Of a stretch of DNA of 64,000 nt, positions 35,190 through 43,773 are shown piece after piece. Numbering within the stretch: the first letter of the stretch is position 1; every line of letters begins with the position of its first letter. The stretch covers positions 186,001 through 250,000 of the forward strand of contig NZ_JAAAMI010000003.1 of assembly GCF_010500845.1 (NCBI RefSeq). The letters run 5' to 3'. A program made the position numbers and the translations under genes. This stretch comes from Flagellimonas sediminis (GTDB taxonomy: Bacteria > Bacteroidota > Bacteroidia > Flavobacteriales > Flavobacteriaceae). Under the pieces are notes generated by a model. That model had not been told where the DNA came from and did not search any database. It worked only from the letters and a program-made list of their open reading frames with translations.

Positions 35190-35909
35190 ATGCTCGTAGA
35201 AGTTTGTGCCAATTTGCTGGAATCCGCTATAAATGCCCAAGAGGCCGGAGCGGAGCGGATTGAGCTTTGCTCCGAACTTGGGGTGGGGGGCATCACCCCG
35301 TCTGTGGGACTGATCCGTTTGGTCAAGGAACGGTTGTCCATTCCCGTGCATGTTTTGTTACGCCCACGAAGCGGACATTTTACCTATTCCGATACTGAGT
35401 TCGAGGTGATGAAGTCCGATATTTTAGCTTGTAAGGAACTAGGGGTGGATGGTATTGTTTCTGGAATTTTGAAGGAAGATTTTTCGGTGGATGTGGAACG
35501 GACCAAGGCCTTGGTGGAACTTTCCAAACCGATGCATTTTACGTTTCACCGCGCTTTTGATTGGGTGGCCCAACCCATGGAAAGTTTGAAAGCTTTGGAG
35601 GAAATGGGTGTGGATACGGTTTTGACCTCAGGGCAATTCCCTTCTGCGGAACAGGGGCTTTACCTTCTGGAAGCATGGCAAAAACAAACCAGTATGACCA
35701 TTATGGCCGGGGGAGGAGTGTCTCCCGACAACGCTGTATTGTTCAAAAAAATAGGGCTGCGGGCCGTGCATTGTTCGGGGACCTCCTTTGGAAACAGTAT
35801 TGAACTACAGGGAAAAATCAGTATGAATTCCCCCAAGCATTTGGTGGAGAATGCCTTTGCGTCCACCAATGTGGAAACTGTCCGAAGGATACTCCAAGCC
35901 GTTAAATAA
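35190..35909 (+). CDS. cutC: CutC family protein
   Basis: 239 residues beginning MLVEVCANLLESAINAQEAGAERIELCSELGVGGITPS, the hallmark of CutC (a TIM barrel). Further motifs are HVLLRPRSGHFTYS, THFHRAFDW-like (FTFHRAFDW) and SGQFPSAEQG. Called copper homeostasis protein, but a direct copper role is disputed. The frame stays open far upstream over the opposite asparaginase gene; that extension is an artefact. Confidence 0.93.
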   Translation: MLVEVCANLLESAINAQEAGAERIELCSELGVGGITPSVGLIRLVKERLSIPVHVLLRPRSGHFTYSDTEFEVMKSDILACKELGVDGIVSGILKEDFSVDVERTKALVELSKPMHFTFHRAFDWVAQPMESLKALEEMGVDTVLTSGQFPSAEQGLYLLEAWQKQTSMTIMAGGGVSPDNAVLFKKIGLRAVHCSGTSFGNSIELQGKISMNSPKHLVENAFASTNVETVRRILQAVK

Positions 35910-35964
35910 TACTAAAAAGCCCTAGATTCTAGTTGATTACCCATAATTTTGCAAAAAAAATTGT

Positions 35965-37197
35965 ATGTCTCGATTTGTAATCCTTGCTGTCCTTTATGTG
36001 GTGTTAGCCGCGTATGGGTTTCAGGCGTTCCGGACCTTGTTCAAAAGTCCGTTGATGCACTGGGCCTATATTGTGTTGTTTTTGGCAGCCCTCATTTTTC
36101 TGACCATTAAGGTAATCGCCTATGTGCCAGGGGATGGTTTTAAAGGTTCGGCGGCGGTGGCTGGTGGCATCTTTGCCGCCTTCTTTTTGCTGGCCTTGGT
36201 GTTGGGATTTTTCCTTTTGTTGGAAGACATTGTTCGTTTGGTTGGATTCGGGTACAACAAAATTGCTGGGATGTCCAATGCTGATGCAAGTCATTTCCCT
36301 TCCCGAAGAAAATTCATCAGTGGATTGGCCCTTGGGTTGGCCTCGTTGCCATTCGGCGCCATGTTGTATGGCATGTACCGCGGTAAATACAACTATCAGG
36401 TGTTGAAATATGAATTGGAGTTCGATGACCTTCCCGATGCTTTCCACAATTATCAGATCACCCAGATTTCCGATGTGCATAGCGGTAGTTTTGATGATTA
36501 CAACAAAGTGGCCTATGGTGTGGATCTGATCAATGAACAGAAAAGTGATGTGATTTTCTTCACAGGTGACATTGTGAACAACCGATCGGAAGAACTTGAA
36601 CCCTGGAAAGAGGTTTTTGCCCGATTGGATGCCAGGGATGGGGTATTTTCCATTTTGGGCAACCATGATTATGGGGATTATGCCTCTTGGGATACCGAAG
36701 AAGCCAAGGCGAAGAATCTTGAAGACCTCAAAGCTATGCAGAAGGATATGGGCTTTGACCTCATCTTGAACTCCAACCGTTATTTGGAAAAGGATGGCCA
36801 AAAAATTGCCTTGCTAGGGGTTGAAAACTGGGGCCGCGGAGGCTTCAAAAAAGCGGGTGACCTGCAAAAGGCGAAAGAGGGCATTGCCCATGACGACTTT
36901 AAAATATTGTTGAGCCATGATCCCTCCCATTGGGAAGATGTGGTGCTCGATGATGACTACCATTTCCATTTGACCTTGAGCGGACACACCCATGGGATGC
37001 AGTTTGGTGTGGAAATCCCAGGTTGGGTAAAATGGAGTCCTGCCAAATGGCGCTACAAATACTGGGCCGGCATTTATAGCGAATTCAACCAATTCATCAA
37101 CGTGAACCGTGGTTTTGGTTTTATCGGTTATCCGGGACGATTTGGCATTTGGCCCGAAATCTCTGTGATCACCCTTAAGAAAAAAGGCTTGATATGA
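35965..37197 (+). CDS. Membrane-anchored metallophosphoesterase
   Basis: 410 residues. Three membrane helices in the first 95 residues and a fourth near 120-140 (with RRKFISGLALGLASLPFGAM) precede a calcineurin-like domain. Metal motifs are all present: QISDVHSG, FFTGDIVNNR, LGNHDYG, LLSHDPSHW and LSGHTHGMQFG. Similar to YkuE/YaeI-type enzymes of lipid or UDP-sugar metabolism; substrate unknown. Its last codons lie in the left copy of a 38-nt direct repeat (37154-37191) and the gene ends KKKGLI instead of the KKKGLA encoded by the right copy (see repeat entry). Confidence 0.9.
   Translation: MSRFVILAVLYVVLAAYGFQAFRTLFKSPLMHWAYIVLFLAALIFLTIKVIAYVPGDGFKGSAAVAGGIFAAFFLLALVLGFFLLLEDIVRLVGFGYNKIAGMSNADASHFPSRRKFISGLALGLASLPFGAMLYGMYRGKYNYQVLKYELEFDDLPDAFHNYQITQISDVHSGSFDDYNKVAYGVDLINEQKSDVIFFTGDIVNNRSEELEPWKEVFARLDARDGVFSILGNHDYGDYASWDTEEAKAKNLEDLKAMQKDMGFDLILNSNRYLEKDGQKIALLGVENWGRGGFKKAGDLQKAKEGIAHDDFKILLSHDPSHWEDVVLDDDYHFHLTLSGHTHGMQFGVEIPGWVKWSPAKWRYKYWAGIYSEFNQFINVNRGFGFIGYPGRFGIWPEISVITLKKKGLI
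37154..37191 (+). repeat. 38-nt direct repeat, left copy (3' end of phosphoesterase gene)
   Basis: Identical at 37 of 38 positions to 38278-38315. The left copy is in-frame coding sequence (PEISVITLKKKGL) followed by ATA TGA. The single difference (C here, T in the right copy) is synonymous for Ile. Confidence 0.9.
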
Positions 37198-37210
37198 TAT
37201 TTGAGAAAAG

Positions 37211-38164
37211 CTAAACTTTAACTTTTAGCTTTCTATTTTCAATCAAAATCTCATAAGACTCCATTGCGTTGGACCATAATATATTTCCATTTTTCCCTTT
37301 GGGAAAATCTTCATCGTAGCAATCTGACCAAATTATTTTTCCATTTTTCTTTAAAATCGTTGCGTTTTCTGGCTGCCCCCATATGTCCAAAAGTATATAC
37401 TTTTGATAGGAATATCCATTAGTTCCTTCAAAGCTGACATCAAAATCAACACTATGTCTTTCAGGGATAAAAATTAGTTTCGATATCTTATCCGGAAATT
37501 CTATCCGTCTATTAGGATAAATTATCGGATAAAGGCTGTCATAAATTTTACTAGCATCTTTAGCCATTTTAGGGTCAATTTGTTTCTTTTTATTAGATGC
37601 ATGCGTTAATTCCCAAAATTTAATATTATCGTAAATTTGTATACGAAAATTAACAAGTGGATAATCGCCTGAATGGGTTAAGGTTAAAAAGTAAATCCTT
37701 TTATTTTCGAATGATGTTTGACCTGAATGAAAATAAACAAAGCTGTCACCACCAGTTAAGTAATTTTTAATATCTAATTGTTTTTCAATTAATTCTTTTG
37801 CAAGTGTGTTGGAATTTTTCAATTCCCTCTCAATTAAAGAAACCTCGTCTATGATTTTACTTGATTTAAGGGTAGACTGGTCTAATTCTTTATCGATATC
37901 ACCCAAATTTTTAATAATATCTTCCGTCAGGGTCTTGATATTTCCTAGATTTTTTTCCGAATCCTCATCTTTTGTGAAATTTTCATAAGCTTCATAAAAT
38001 GTGAAACCAAAAAAGAAAATGAAAACAAATGCCGAAATGTATTTTACCTGTTTTTTCTTTTTCTTCCAATCATTAAATAATTGGAGACCAAGAATGACTA
38101 ATCCAAGTAGTAAGTAAACAATTGAACCGAAGGGCATTGTAATGTTTTTATCTGAAAGATACAT
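37211..38164 (-). CDS. Hypothetical membrane coiled-coil protein, AT-rich insertion
   Basis: 317 residues; the in-frame ATG at 38134 is an alternative start. Two membrane helices near the N terminus (about 13-31 and 43-60) flank a KKKKK segment. A coiled-coil region follows (about 65-130: LTEDIIKNLGDIDKELDQ, IIDEVSLIERELKNSNTLAKELIEKQ), then a beta-rich C-terminal domain (about 140-317). Base composition is markedly AT-rich compared with the flanking genes. The gene sits inside a 1.1-kb segment bounded by the 38-nt repeats, so it looks recently inserted. I do not recognise the family. Confidence 0.75.
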   Translation of the reverse strand: MYLSDKNITMPFGSIVYLLLGLVILGLQLFNDWKKKKKQVKYISAFVFIFFFGFTFYEAYENFTKDEDSEKNLGNIKTLTEDIIKNLGDIDKELDQSTLKSSKIIDEVSLIERELKNSNTLAKELIEKQLDIKNYLTGGDSFVYFHSGQTSFENKRIYFLTLTHSGDYPLVNFRIQIYDNIKFWELTHASNKKKQIDPKMAKDASKIYDSLYPIIYPNRRIEFPDKISKLIFIPERHSVDFDVSFEGTNGYSYQKYILLDIWGQPENATILKKNGKIIWSDCYDEDFPKGKNGNILWSNAMESYEILIENRKLKVKV

Positions 38165-38277
38165 GAATTAAAAGAAAGTATTCTATCACTCTTTTCAGAT
38201 ATACACATGTTATTAGGTTATCAATGGTATTTTATGTTAACCTTGATTTATTTTATTAAAATGATTTTGAATCCAAT

Positions 38278-38315
38278 CCGAAATCTCTGTGATTACCCTT
38301 AAGAAAAAAGGCTTG
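38278..38315 (+). repeat. 38-nt direct repeat, right copy (relict phosphoesterase 3' end)
   Basis: Continues in frame as SEISVITLKKKGLA then TAA. It is not part of any gene now, and reads like the original end of the phosphoesterase, displaced by the 1.1-kb insertion. Confidence 0.85.
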
Positions 38316-38356
38316 GCTTAACTTCTATACTATTCCAGCAATGGAAGCTGCAACGG

Positions 38357-39658
38357 CTATTTGAGCCAATTGAAGACATCTTGCATAAAATCTTGACATT
38401 GATAGTCGTCAACCCCTTGCCAACTGGTCATGTACAATGATGCCATGGCTTCGCCCAGGACAACCAATTTGCCGCCTTTCATGGTTTTTGTATAGGTCGC
38501 AAAAGGATATGCCTTATCCAGTTCATCCCCATAACAGAATGGGGTCCCACCCAATACTTTTCTGGCTTCGTGATAGGAAATCTTTAAGGGTTTGTCGGTA
38601 ATCTCACTTTTAACGGTATGTCCTCCGGGCAGTTTGTCGGGTATGGCATCCCCATATTGGATTCCGTACGGGGCGATGATGTCGTTCACGTTGGTGTCAT
38701 TCAGGGAAGACCAGTAATCACTATCCATGACGAGGAACAAGCCTCCACCTCCATCAATAAACCGATGGATGGCCCTTACCTCGTTTTCCGTATATTTTTT
38801 CTTCGGGATATGGATGAACAGGATGTCCGTGTTCGCAAGAAGGTCGTCACTGAGTTCGCCGTAGGCATAATCGACCTGTGCATGGACGTTATTGGCCGTC
38901 TTCATCAATTCTTCGGACATCATATAGACCCTACCGATTTTTTCATTTTCCATGCTCATGGATTTTGGGTCGTTCCAGAACACTGGGTTATGTCCTACGT
39001 CCATCAAAATATGGGTAAGGGAATTCATTTTGTTTTCTTTTATGGAGATGTTCTTGAACCAGCCTTCGCTGCTTTCCCCAACCCATAGACCAATTTTTCC
39101 ATGGCCACTCAGATTGATCTGTTCCACAACAAGCGATGGTGTCATGGAATGGTTCACATACACCTTCACTTCTGGGTAGTTGATGTTAAGGGTAACATGA
39201 AACCAATCATTAGGCTGCGGAGCAGGAGAGATGGTGTTCTCGTATTTTCCAGGATACTCTTCCCGTAATTTTTTCCAATCCAAATGAGGCATGGCAATGT
39301 ATTGCATCATATGGTCCTGTTTTTCGGGATCATTAAAATTGAAGGGTCTAAAATAGACGGCATCAAAGATGGAATCGTTTTTTCCGTTGAACGCCAAGCC
39401 AACAAAACTGGCACCTGTCTTGTCCTTTCCTTTAATATCGAGTTCAATGGTCCCGTTATGGAAATCGGAACCCTTCAACCATAGAACTCCATCACCGGGA
39501 CGATCATCCAAATGGATGACACCCATGTCAAAGGAGACGTCTCGGTTCTGTACTTCCCAGCTATCGGGATTGGTCAGTTTCTTGTTCGATTGCCCCATCA
39601 TAGTAAAGGACAGAAGTAACATAATTGCCCATGTAGGGCTAAAAGAAAATTGCTTCAT
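38357..39658 (-). CDS. Secreted protein with DUF1080-like domain and GATase-like C-terminal domain
   Basis: 433 residues with a signal peptide (MKQFSFSPTWAIMLLLSFTMMGQ). Residues about 28-205 resemble a laminin-G/DUF1080 jelly roll (LWLKGSDFHNGTIELDIKGKDK; SGHGKIGLWVGESSEGWFKNISI). The C-terminal half (about 215-433) resembles a DUF4350/ThuA-type glutamine-amidotransferase-like fold (ILMDVGHNPVFWND; DILFIHIPKKKYTENEVRAIHRFIDGGGGLFLVMDSDYW), without a visible nucleophile cysteine. Possibly carbohydrate-binding in the periplasm. Divergent from the HTH-like gene at 39805, with which it shares a 146-nt intergenic region. Confidence 0.7.
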   Translation of the reverse strand: MKQFSFSPTWAIMLLLSFTMMGQSNKKLTNPDSWEVQNRDVSFDMGVIHLDDRPGDGVLWLKGSDFHNGTIELDIKGKDKTGASFVGLAFNGKNDSIFDAVYFRPFNFNDPEKQDHMMQYIAMPHLDWKKLREEYPGKYENTISPAPQPNDWFHVTLNINYPEVKVYVNHSMTPSLVVEQINLSGHGKIGLWVGESSEGWFKNISIKENKMNSLTHILMDVGHNPVFWNDPKSMSMENEKIGRVYMMSEELMKTANNVHAQVDYAYGELSDDLLANTDILFIHIPKKKYTENEVRAIHRFIDGGGGLFLVMDSDYWSSLNDTNVNDIIAPYGIQYGDAIPDKLPGGHTVKSEITDKPLKISYHEARKVLGGTPFCYGDELDKAYPFATYTKTMKGGKLVVLGEAMASLYMTSWQGVDDYQCQDFMQDVFNWLK

Positions 39659-39804
39659 TTTGTTTTCTGATTTGATTCAATACCAAAACTACGGTCCGTA
39701 AAAATCACGAAGGGTAGCAAAAGCGGTTTAATCCTCGGTCAAAAGTCGGTCATGAGTTAATTTCCTTATCATTTTCAGCTTTTATTGATATCTTGACTTG
39801 TCAA

Positions 39805-41067
39805 ATGGCGAACATCGAAAATGACCATATTGCCCTATGTAAGCAAATGCTGGAAGAGAAGTTTTCTTTCGGCAACGGGCACGGTTATACCCAAAAGGAT
39901 CTGGAGCAACTTTCTTCCTATATTGAGGAACATACGGGGTACTATATCAGTCTTTCCACCTTAAAACGGGTATGGAAAGGAGGGTACAAGACCCAACCCC
40001 AGTTGGCAACTTTGAACGCGCTTGTACAGGTGCTGGGATACAAAAACTGGCAAGACTTCAAGCTTCAACATAAAAAACCGATTGCTACGGAGGACAAGAA
40101 CCCGCCCAGGAGCAAAACGCCACTTTATGTAGCTGCGGGAATTGTGGTGGTCCTAGTAGTGGTTTTGGCATTTTCCTTTGGAAAAAGTGGGACCAGTAAC
40201 GTAAAGATTGATGGTCCCGTTACGTTTACTGCCAATAAAACGGTGGACAAAGGTGTTCCGAACACCTTTATCTTCAACTATGATCTGAGCCATGTACAGG
40301 CCGATAGCTTTTTTATCCAACAGTCCTGGAATGCTTTTCGACGCGAAAGAATAGATCCGAAGAAATCCGTTTACACGTCCATTTATTATGAAAGTGGTTA
40401 CCACAGGGCCAAATTGATTGCCAATGGAGACGTAATTGCCACCCAACCGGTACATATCATCAGTGACGGTTGGGAGCCACACGTATATTATACAGAGGCG
40501 GATGACCGTTACATTGATTTTAAAGGGGAATCCTTTATAGCGGATAGTATGTTGCACTTGCCTATGGAGCTGCTTAAAAAAAGGGGCGTGGATACATCCC
40601 GCCATTTCATGTCCCGAATTTCACATAGTGATGAGTATGGGGTTTCCTCCGATAACTTTACCTTTCGGACGAGGTTGAGATCAGACCATGCCCTAGATTC
40701 CAATTGTCCTTGGATGAATGTGATCCTTGTCACCACAGAGAATATTTTCTCGGTAGGGATGGTCGGAAAAGGATGTGAGACCGGTGCCAGTTATAAGTTG
40801 GGCGAAATTTATAGATCAGGGAAGGATAACAACCTCTCCAAATTGGGGGCTGATCTTTATGAGTGGAACGATTTGGAAATACGGGTCAAGGATAAAAAAG
40901 CTACCATTTTTATAAATGGAGAGGAAGCCTACAACGAACTTTTTAAAGAAGATTTGGGCAATATCATGGGGCTTGGCTACATTTTCGAGGGAACAGGTTC
41001 CATTCAATACGTTCAACTTTCCAATGGGGACCACGAGATTACTTTTGAGGATGATTTTGATCAATAG
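39805..41067 (+). CDS. Membrane-anchored protein: HTH-like N-terminal domain, one TM helix, periplasmic PKD/lectin-like domains
   Basis: 420 residues from ATG at 39805 (a TTG at 39793 is also in frame). Residues 1-90 are a helical domain seen at the start of Bacteroidota proteins (YTQKDLEQLSSYIEEHTGYYISLSTLKRVWKGG ... LATLNALVQVLGYKNWQDF); the TLKRVW...GYKNW pattern looks like a putative DNA-binding module. A single helix spans 108-126. Then come a PKD-like sandwich (about 133-225) and a LamG-like sandwich (about 235-420, with LNDLEIRVKDKKATIFINGEEAY-like strands). The layout is that of a ToxR-like one-component membrane regulator, but DNA binding is not demonstrated. Confidence 0.7.
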   Translation: MANIENDHIALCKQMLEEKFSFGNGHGYTQKDLEQLSSYIEEHTGYYISLSTLKRVWKGGYKTQPQLATLNALVQVLGYKNWQDFKLQHKKPIATEDKNPPRSKTPLYVAAGIVVVLVVVLAFSFGKSGTSNVKIDGPVTFTANKTVDKGVPNTFIFNYDLSHVQADSFFIQQSWNAFRRERIDPKKSVYTSIYYESGYHRAKLIANGDVIATQPVHIISDGWEPHVYYTEADDRYIDFKGESFIADSMLHLPMELLKKRGVDTSRHFMSRISHSDEYGVSSDNFTFRTRLRSDHALDSNCPWMNVILVTTENIFSVGMVGKGCETGASYKLGEIYRSGKDNNLSKLGADLYEWNDLEIRVKDKKATIFINGEEAYNELFKEDLGNIMGLGYIFEGTGSIQYVQLSNGDHEITFEDDFDQ

Positions 41068-41108
41068 CAAGGAAGACCAAGTTTAAAGACAGATTATTTG
41101 AAATAATA

Positions 41109-41135
41109 AAAAGCCCCTTAAAAAGGGGCTTTTTC
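41109..41135 (+). terminator. Rho-independent terminator
   Basis: AAAAGCCCCTT, loop AAA, AAGGGGCTTTT (arms 41109-41119 and 41123-41133) followed by T-rich sequence. It serves the plus-strand gene at 39805 and the convergent lipoprotein gene. Confidence 0.85.
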
Positions 41136-41155
41136 TCTAGAATTATGGAACCACG

Positions 41156-41899
41156 CTACCAAGCCAAATCGTAGGTGTTCCCACTGCCCATGGTTAGTAT
41201 TGCAGTCTGGTTTCCGGTGAATACCAAGGTGCCGGAATAATCATAAGTATTACCATTGGAAGCTTTGCCCACAAAGCTGGCGTAAACTGTTCCTGAGACC
41301 ACATTATAGTTGGCCTTCAAGATGGTAAGATCCGTGGTGGTAAACTCAATGGTACTGGTAAAGGCATTTTCGTTGTGTACAAAGGATTCTTGTGAACCTG
41401 CCATGGTGAATGTTTCATTTACCACATAGCTGGATTGCGCATCGTCTAAGTCCTGGATATTGATGCTTGCACTGGTGTTGGCCTCTGAAGAGATCCTTGG
41501 ACCATCATAGCTGGAGGTTCCGGTAAGATCAAAATCGGCCGCAGAAGGAATAATCCCTGTGCCGCAGTCAATGATCCAGCTCCAAACCAAGCTGGCACTG
41601 TAAGTAATGCTTCCTGACTGCCCGGCAATGTTGTAGGAGGAACCATATTCCACACCACACTCGTAATCTTCGGCTTTATTGGAAGCAGAATTGTCTTCTT
41701 CCAAAGTGTAAATGGCCTGATTGGTCTGTTCCACCATACCACCAGATTCCGGGGATACGGCCATGGCCATGGCTTCAGCGGCCTCCTCTTCGGTGATGGC
41801 GGTTTCGGTGCCATCATTGGAGTCGTCATCCTTGCTACAAGATGCTACTGAAAGTGCCAAAATGGCTAAGCCAAGCATCATTAGGTTGCTTCTTTTCAT
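41156..41899 (-). CDS. Hypothetical lipoprotein
   Basis: 247 residues from ATG at 41899 (MKRSNLMMLGLAILALSVASC, lipobox SVASC). An acidic/serine-rich linker follows (SKDDDSNDGTETAITEEEAAEAMAM), suggesting surface export. The rest is beta-rich and full of Gly/Ser/Thr (SYNIAGQSGSITYSASLVWSW; YDYSGTLVFTGNQTAILTMGSGNTYDLAW). No recognised domain. It lies between a strong terminator and a fatty acid hydroxylase and appears transcribed alone. Confidence 0.78.
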   Translation of the reverse strand: MKRSNLMMLGLAILALSVASCSKDDDSNDGTETAITEEEAAEAMAMAVSPESGGMVEQTNQAIYTLEEDNSASNKAEDYECGVEYGSSYNIAGQSGSITYSASLVWSWIIDCGTGIIPSAADFDLTGTSSYDGPRISSEANTSASINIQDLDDAQSSYVVNETFTMAGSQESFVHNENAFTSTIEFTTTDLTILKANYNVVSGTVYASFVGKASNGNTYDYSGTLVFTGNQTAILTMGSGNTYDLAW

Positions 41900-42047
41900 T
41901 GTTGTTTTGGGTAAGATTAGATGTTTCATGATTTTTAAAGGTTTAAGATTAATTTTCTTTTTCTTTTTTTGGCTAAACTACTCCTATGTCAAGGGTCAAA
42001 GGGGTAGAAAAAAGGCGAACCTGCCAATTCTAGGGGTGAGCCTGTTG

Positions 42048-42824
42048 TTATCCCTTGTAGTCCATTTTTCCTTTGAAATAATCCACGAACCCCTTGAAGA
42101 CCAACACAAAGGGATTGTTACTGATAAAGCCCGTGGTTACCCCATAAGTGGGTTTTATGGTTTCGGGTTGATAGGTGCCGAACCATCGATCCCACATCAT
42201 AAACACACCTCCAAAGTTTTTGTCGATATATTGCTCATTAGATCCGTGGTGTACCCGATGTGCAGACGGAGTGGCCAGCAGACCTTCAATAAAACCCAAC
42301 TTGCCCACGGCTTCGGTATGGAGAAAAAACTGATAGAGCAGGTTGAGCCCAAAGGAAGCCGCAATAAACTCAAACGGCAGGCCAATAAGTATGAGAGGAG
42401 CTACCACAAAAGGGGTGAGCAGGGCACTGAGCCAATTCAATCTATAGGACACGGTAAGGTTCATGAACAGACTGGAATGGTGCACTAAATGGAATGCCCA
42501 CAACAATTTTATTTTGTGCGATAACCGATGGTACCAATAGTATACAAAGTCCACGGCCACGAAGCTGATCAGGAAGACCAAAGGGGTGCTCTTAAAATGG
42601 AACAATGTAAACTGGGATAGGTATCCCATGATGGCATATTGAAATCCAAAAAAGAGGACTTTCGATAATTGAAACCCTAAGAAAATGGCCAAATTGGCCA
42701 GAGTATCCCTTATGTCGTATGCTTTTTTATCCTTTCTCCAATTCCAGATAATCTCCAAAATTACCAAACCCAGCAAAATCAAAAAAATGGCTCCTCCCTG
42801 TTCAATACGTGTATCGTTTTGCAT
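42048..42824 (-). CDS. Sterol desaturase / fatty acid hydroxylase family protein
   Basis: About 258 residues, four to six membrane helices. The three histidine clusters that bind the diiron centre are visible: HRLSH, HLVHHSS and HRVHHG, all on the cytoplasmic side in the family model. It probably hydroxylates or desaturates a membrane lipid; carotenoid or fatty-acid substrates are possible. I use the ATG at 42824 because the preceding ten codons have no membrane or conserved character. Confidence 0.88.
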   Translation of the reverse strand: MQNDTRIEQGGAIFLILLGLVILEIIWNWRKDKKAYDIRDTLANLAIFLGFQLSKVLFFGFQYAIMGYLSQFTLFHFKSTPLVFLISFVAVDFVYYWYHRLSHKIKLLWAFHLVHHSSLFMNLTVSYRLNWLSALLTPFVVAPLILIGLPFEFIAASFGLNLLYQFFLHTEAVGKLGFIEGLLATPSAHRVHHGSNEQYIDKNFGGVFMMWDRWFGTYQPETIKPTYGVTTGFISNNPFVLVFKGFVDYFKGKMDYKG

Positions 42825-42995
42825 AACCTTGTTTTTTTGGTGAAGTTGGCGCAAAATGAAAAGAAGAGTAGAGGGGGAACGGGTGAGGCTGAAAAAAATA
42901 GGGTTGAAATTCCCCAGACTTGATCATGGGATTTCAGGAATGCAAATGCTACATGAGAGTGATCATTGCGTTATAAAAGCTATAATAGAATATTT

Positions 42996-43769
42996 TTATT
43001 CATCCAGCCAATTTTTGAACTCTGGAGCCTTGGCTTTGCTTACGATGATCTTCTCGTGGGGTTTGGGTTCCACATTGATGATCAATCTTCCGTTGAAATA
43101 AAAGTCAATATCCTTTACCGCCCAACGTTGCACAATAAACTGGCGATTGGCCCTATAAAATCGTTTTGGGGATATTTCTGTCATGATTTTATCTAAAGTA
43201 GAGTCGATGATATATTTTTTGCCATCCGAAGTGTGGGCATAGACTACTTCCTGTTCGGTAAAGAACCAATGGATCTTGTCCACAGGCAAGGGGATCAATT
43301 TATTTTGATAATGCACCAAGTATGCCTCCCGATAGGACTTGTTCTCATTCGTTTGAAGGTAGTTCAACAATTCTTGGATCTTATCATTGCCGGGCAATTT
43401 ATGACCTCTGGTTTCCCTGAATTTTTCGAGGGCATTGGCCACTTCTACCCTTTCAAAGGGTTTTAAGATGTAATCCAATCCGTTTACTTTAAAGGCCTCC
43501 AATGCGTAATGATCATAGGCGGTAATGAATATGATAGGAACTGAGGGTTTTATAGTCTTGAAGATGTCGAACGAGAGTCCGTCTGTTAACCGAATGTCCA
43601 TAAAAAGTACATCGCAGGCATCCATATTTTCCTGCAACCATGCAACTGAACTCTTTACACTGTCCATTTTGTTCAGCACCTGAATCTCTGGTTCCAGTTC
43701 TTTAAGGGTGAACTCCAAATTTCTGGCAATGACCGGTTCGTCTTCAATTATGGCAATGTTTATTGGCAT
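42996..43769 (-). CDS. LytTR-family response regulator
   Basis: 257 residues. CheY-like receiver at 1-120 with phosphoacceptor D58 (DVLFMDIRLTDG), the acidic pair IEDE at 8-11, T at FITA and K at LKPF. A LytTR DNA-binding domain follows (about 150-257: KIHWFFTEQEVVYAHTSDGKKYIIDSTL ... RFYRANRQFIVQ). It follows the sensor kinase with a 4-nt gap, so the pair is translated together. Target genes are not evident. Confidence 0.95.
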   Translation of the reverse strand: MPINIAIIEDEPVIARNLEFTLKELEPEIQVLNKMDSVKSSVAWLQENMDACDVLFMDIRLTDGLSFDIFKTIKPSVPIIFITAYDHYALEAFKVNGLDYILKPFERVEVANALEKFRETRGHKLPGNDKIQELLNYLQTNENKSYREAYLVHYQNKLIPLPVDKIHWFFTEQEVVYAHTSDGKKYIIDSTLDKIMTEISPKRFYRANRQFIVQRWAVKDIDFYFNGRLIINVEPKPHEKIIVSKAKAPEFKNWLDE

Positions 43770-43773
43770 TTGG

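Noticed and set aside
37154-38315. Insertion sequence
   Set aside because: No transposase, no terminal inverted repeats; the direct repeats are far too long for a usual target-site duplication.
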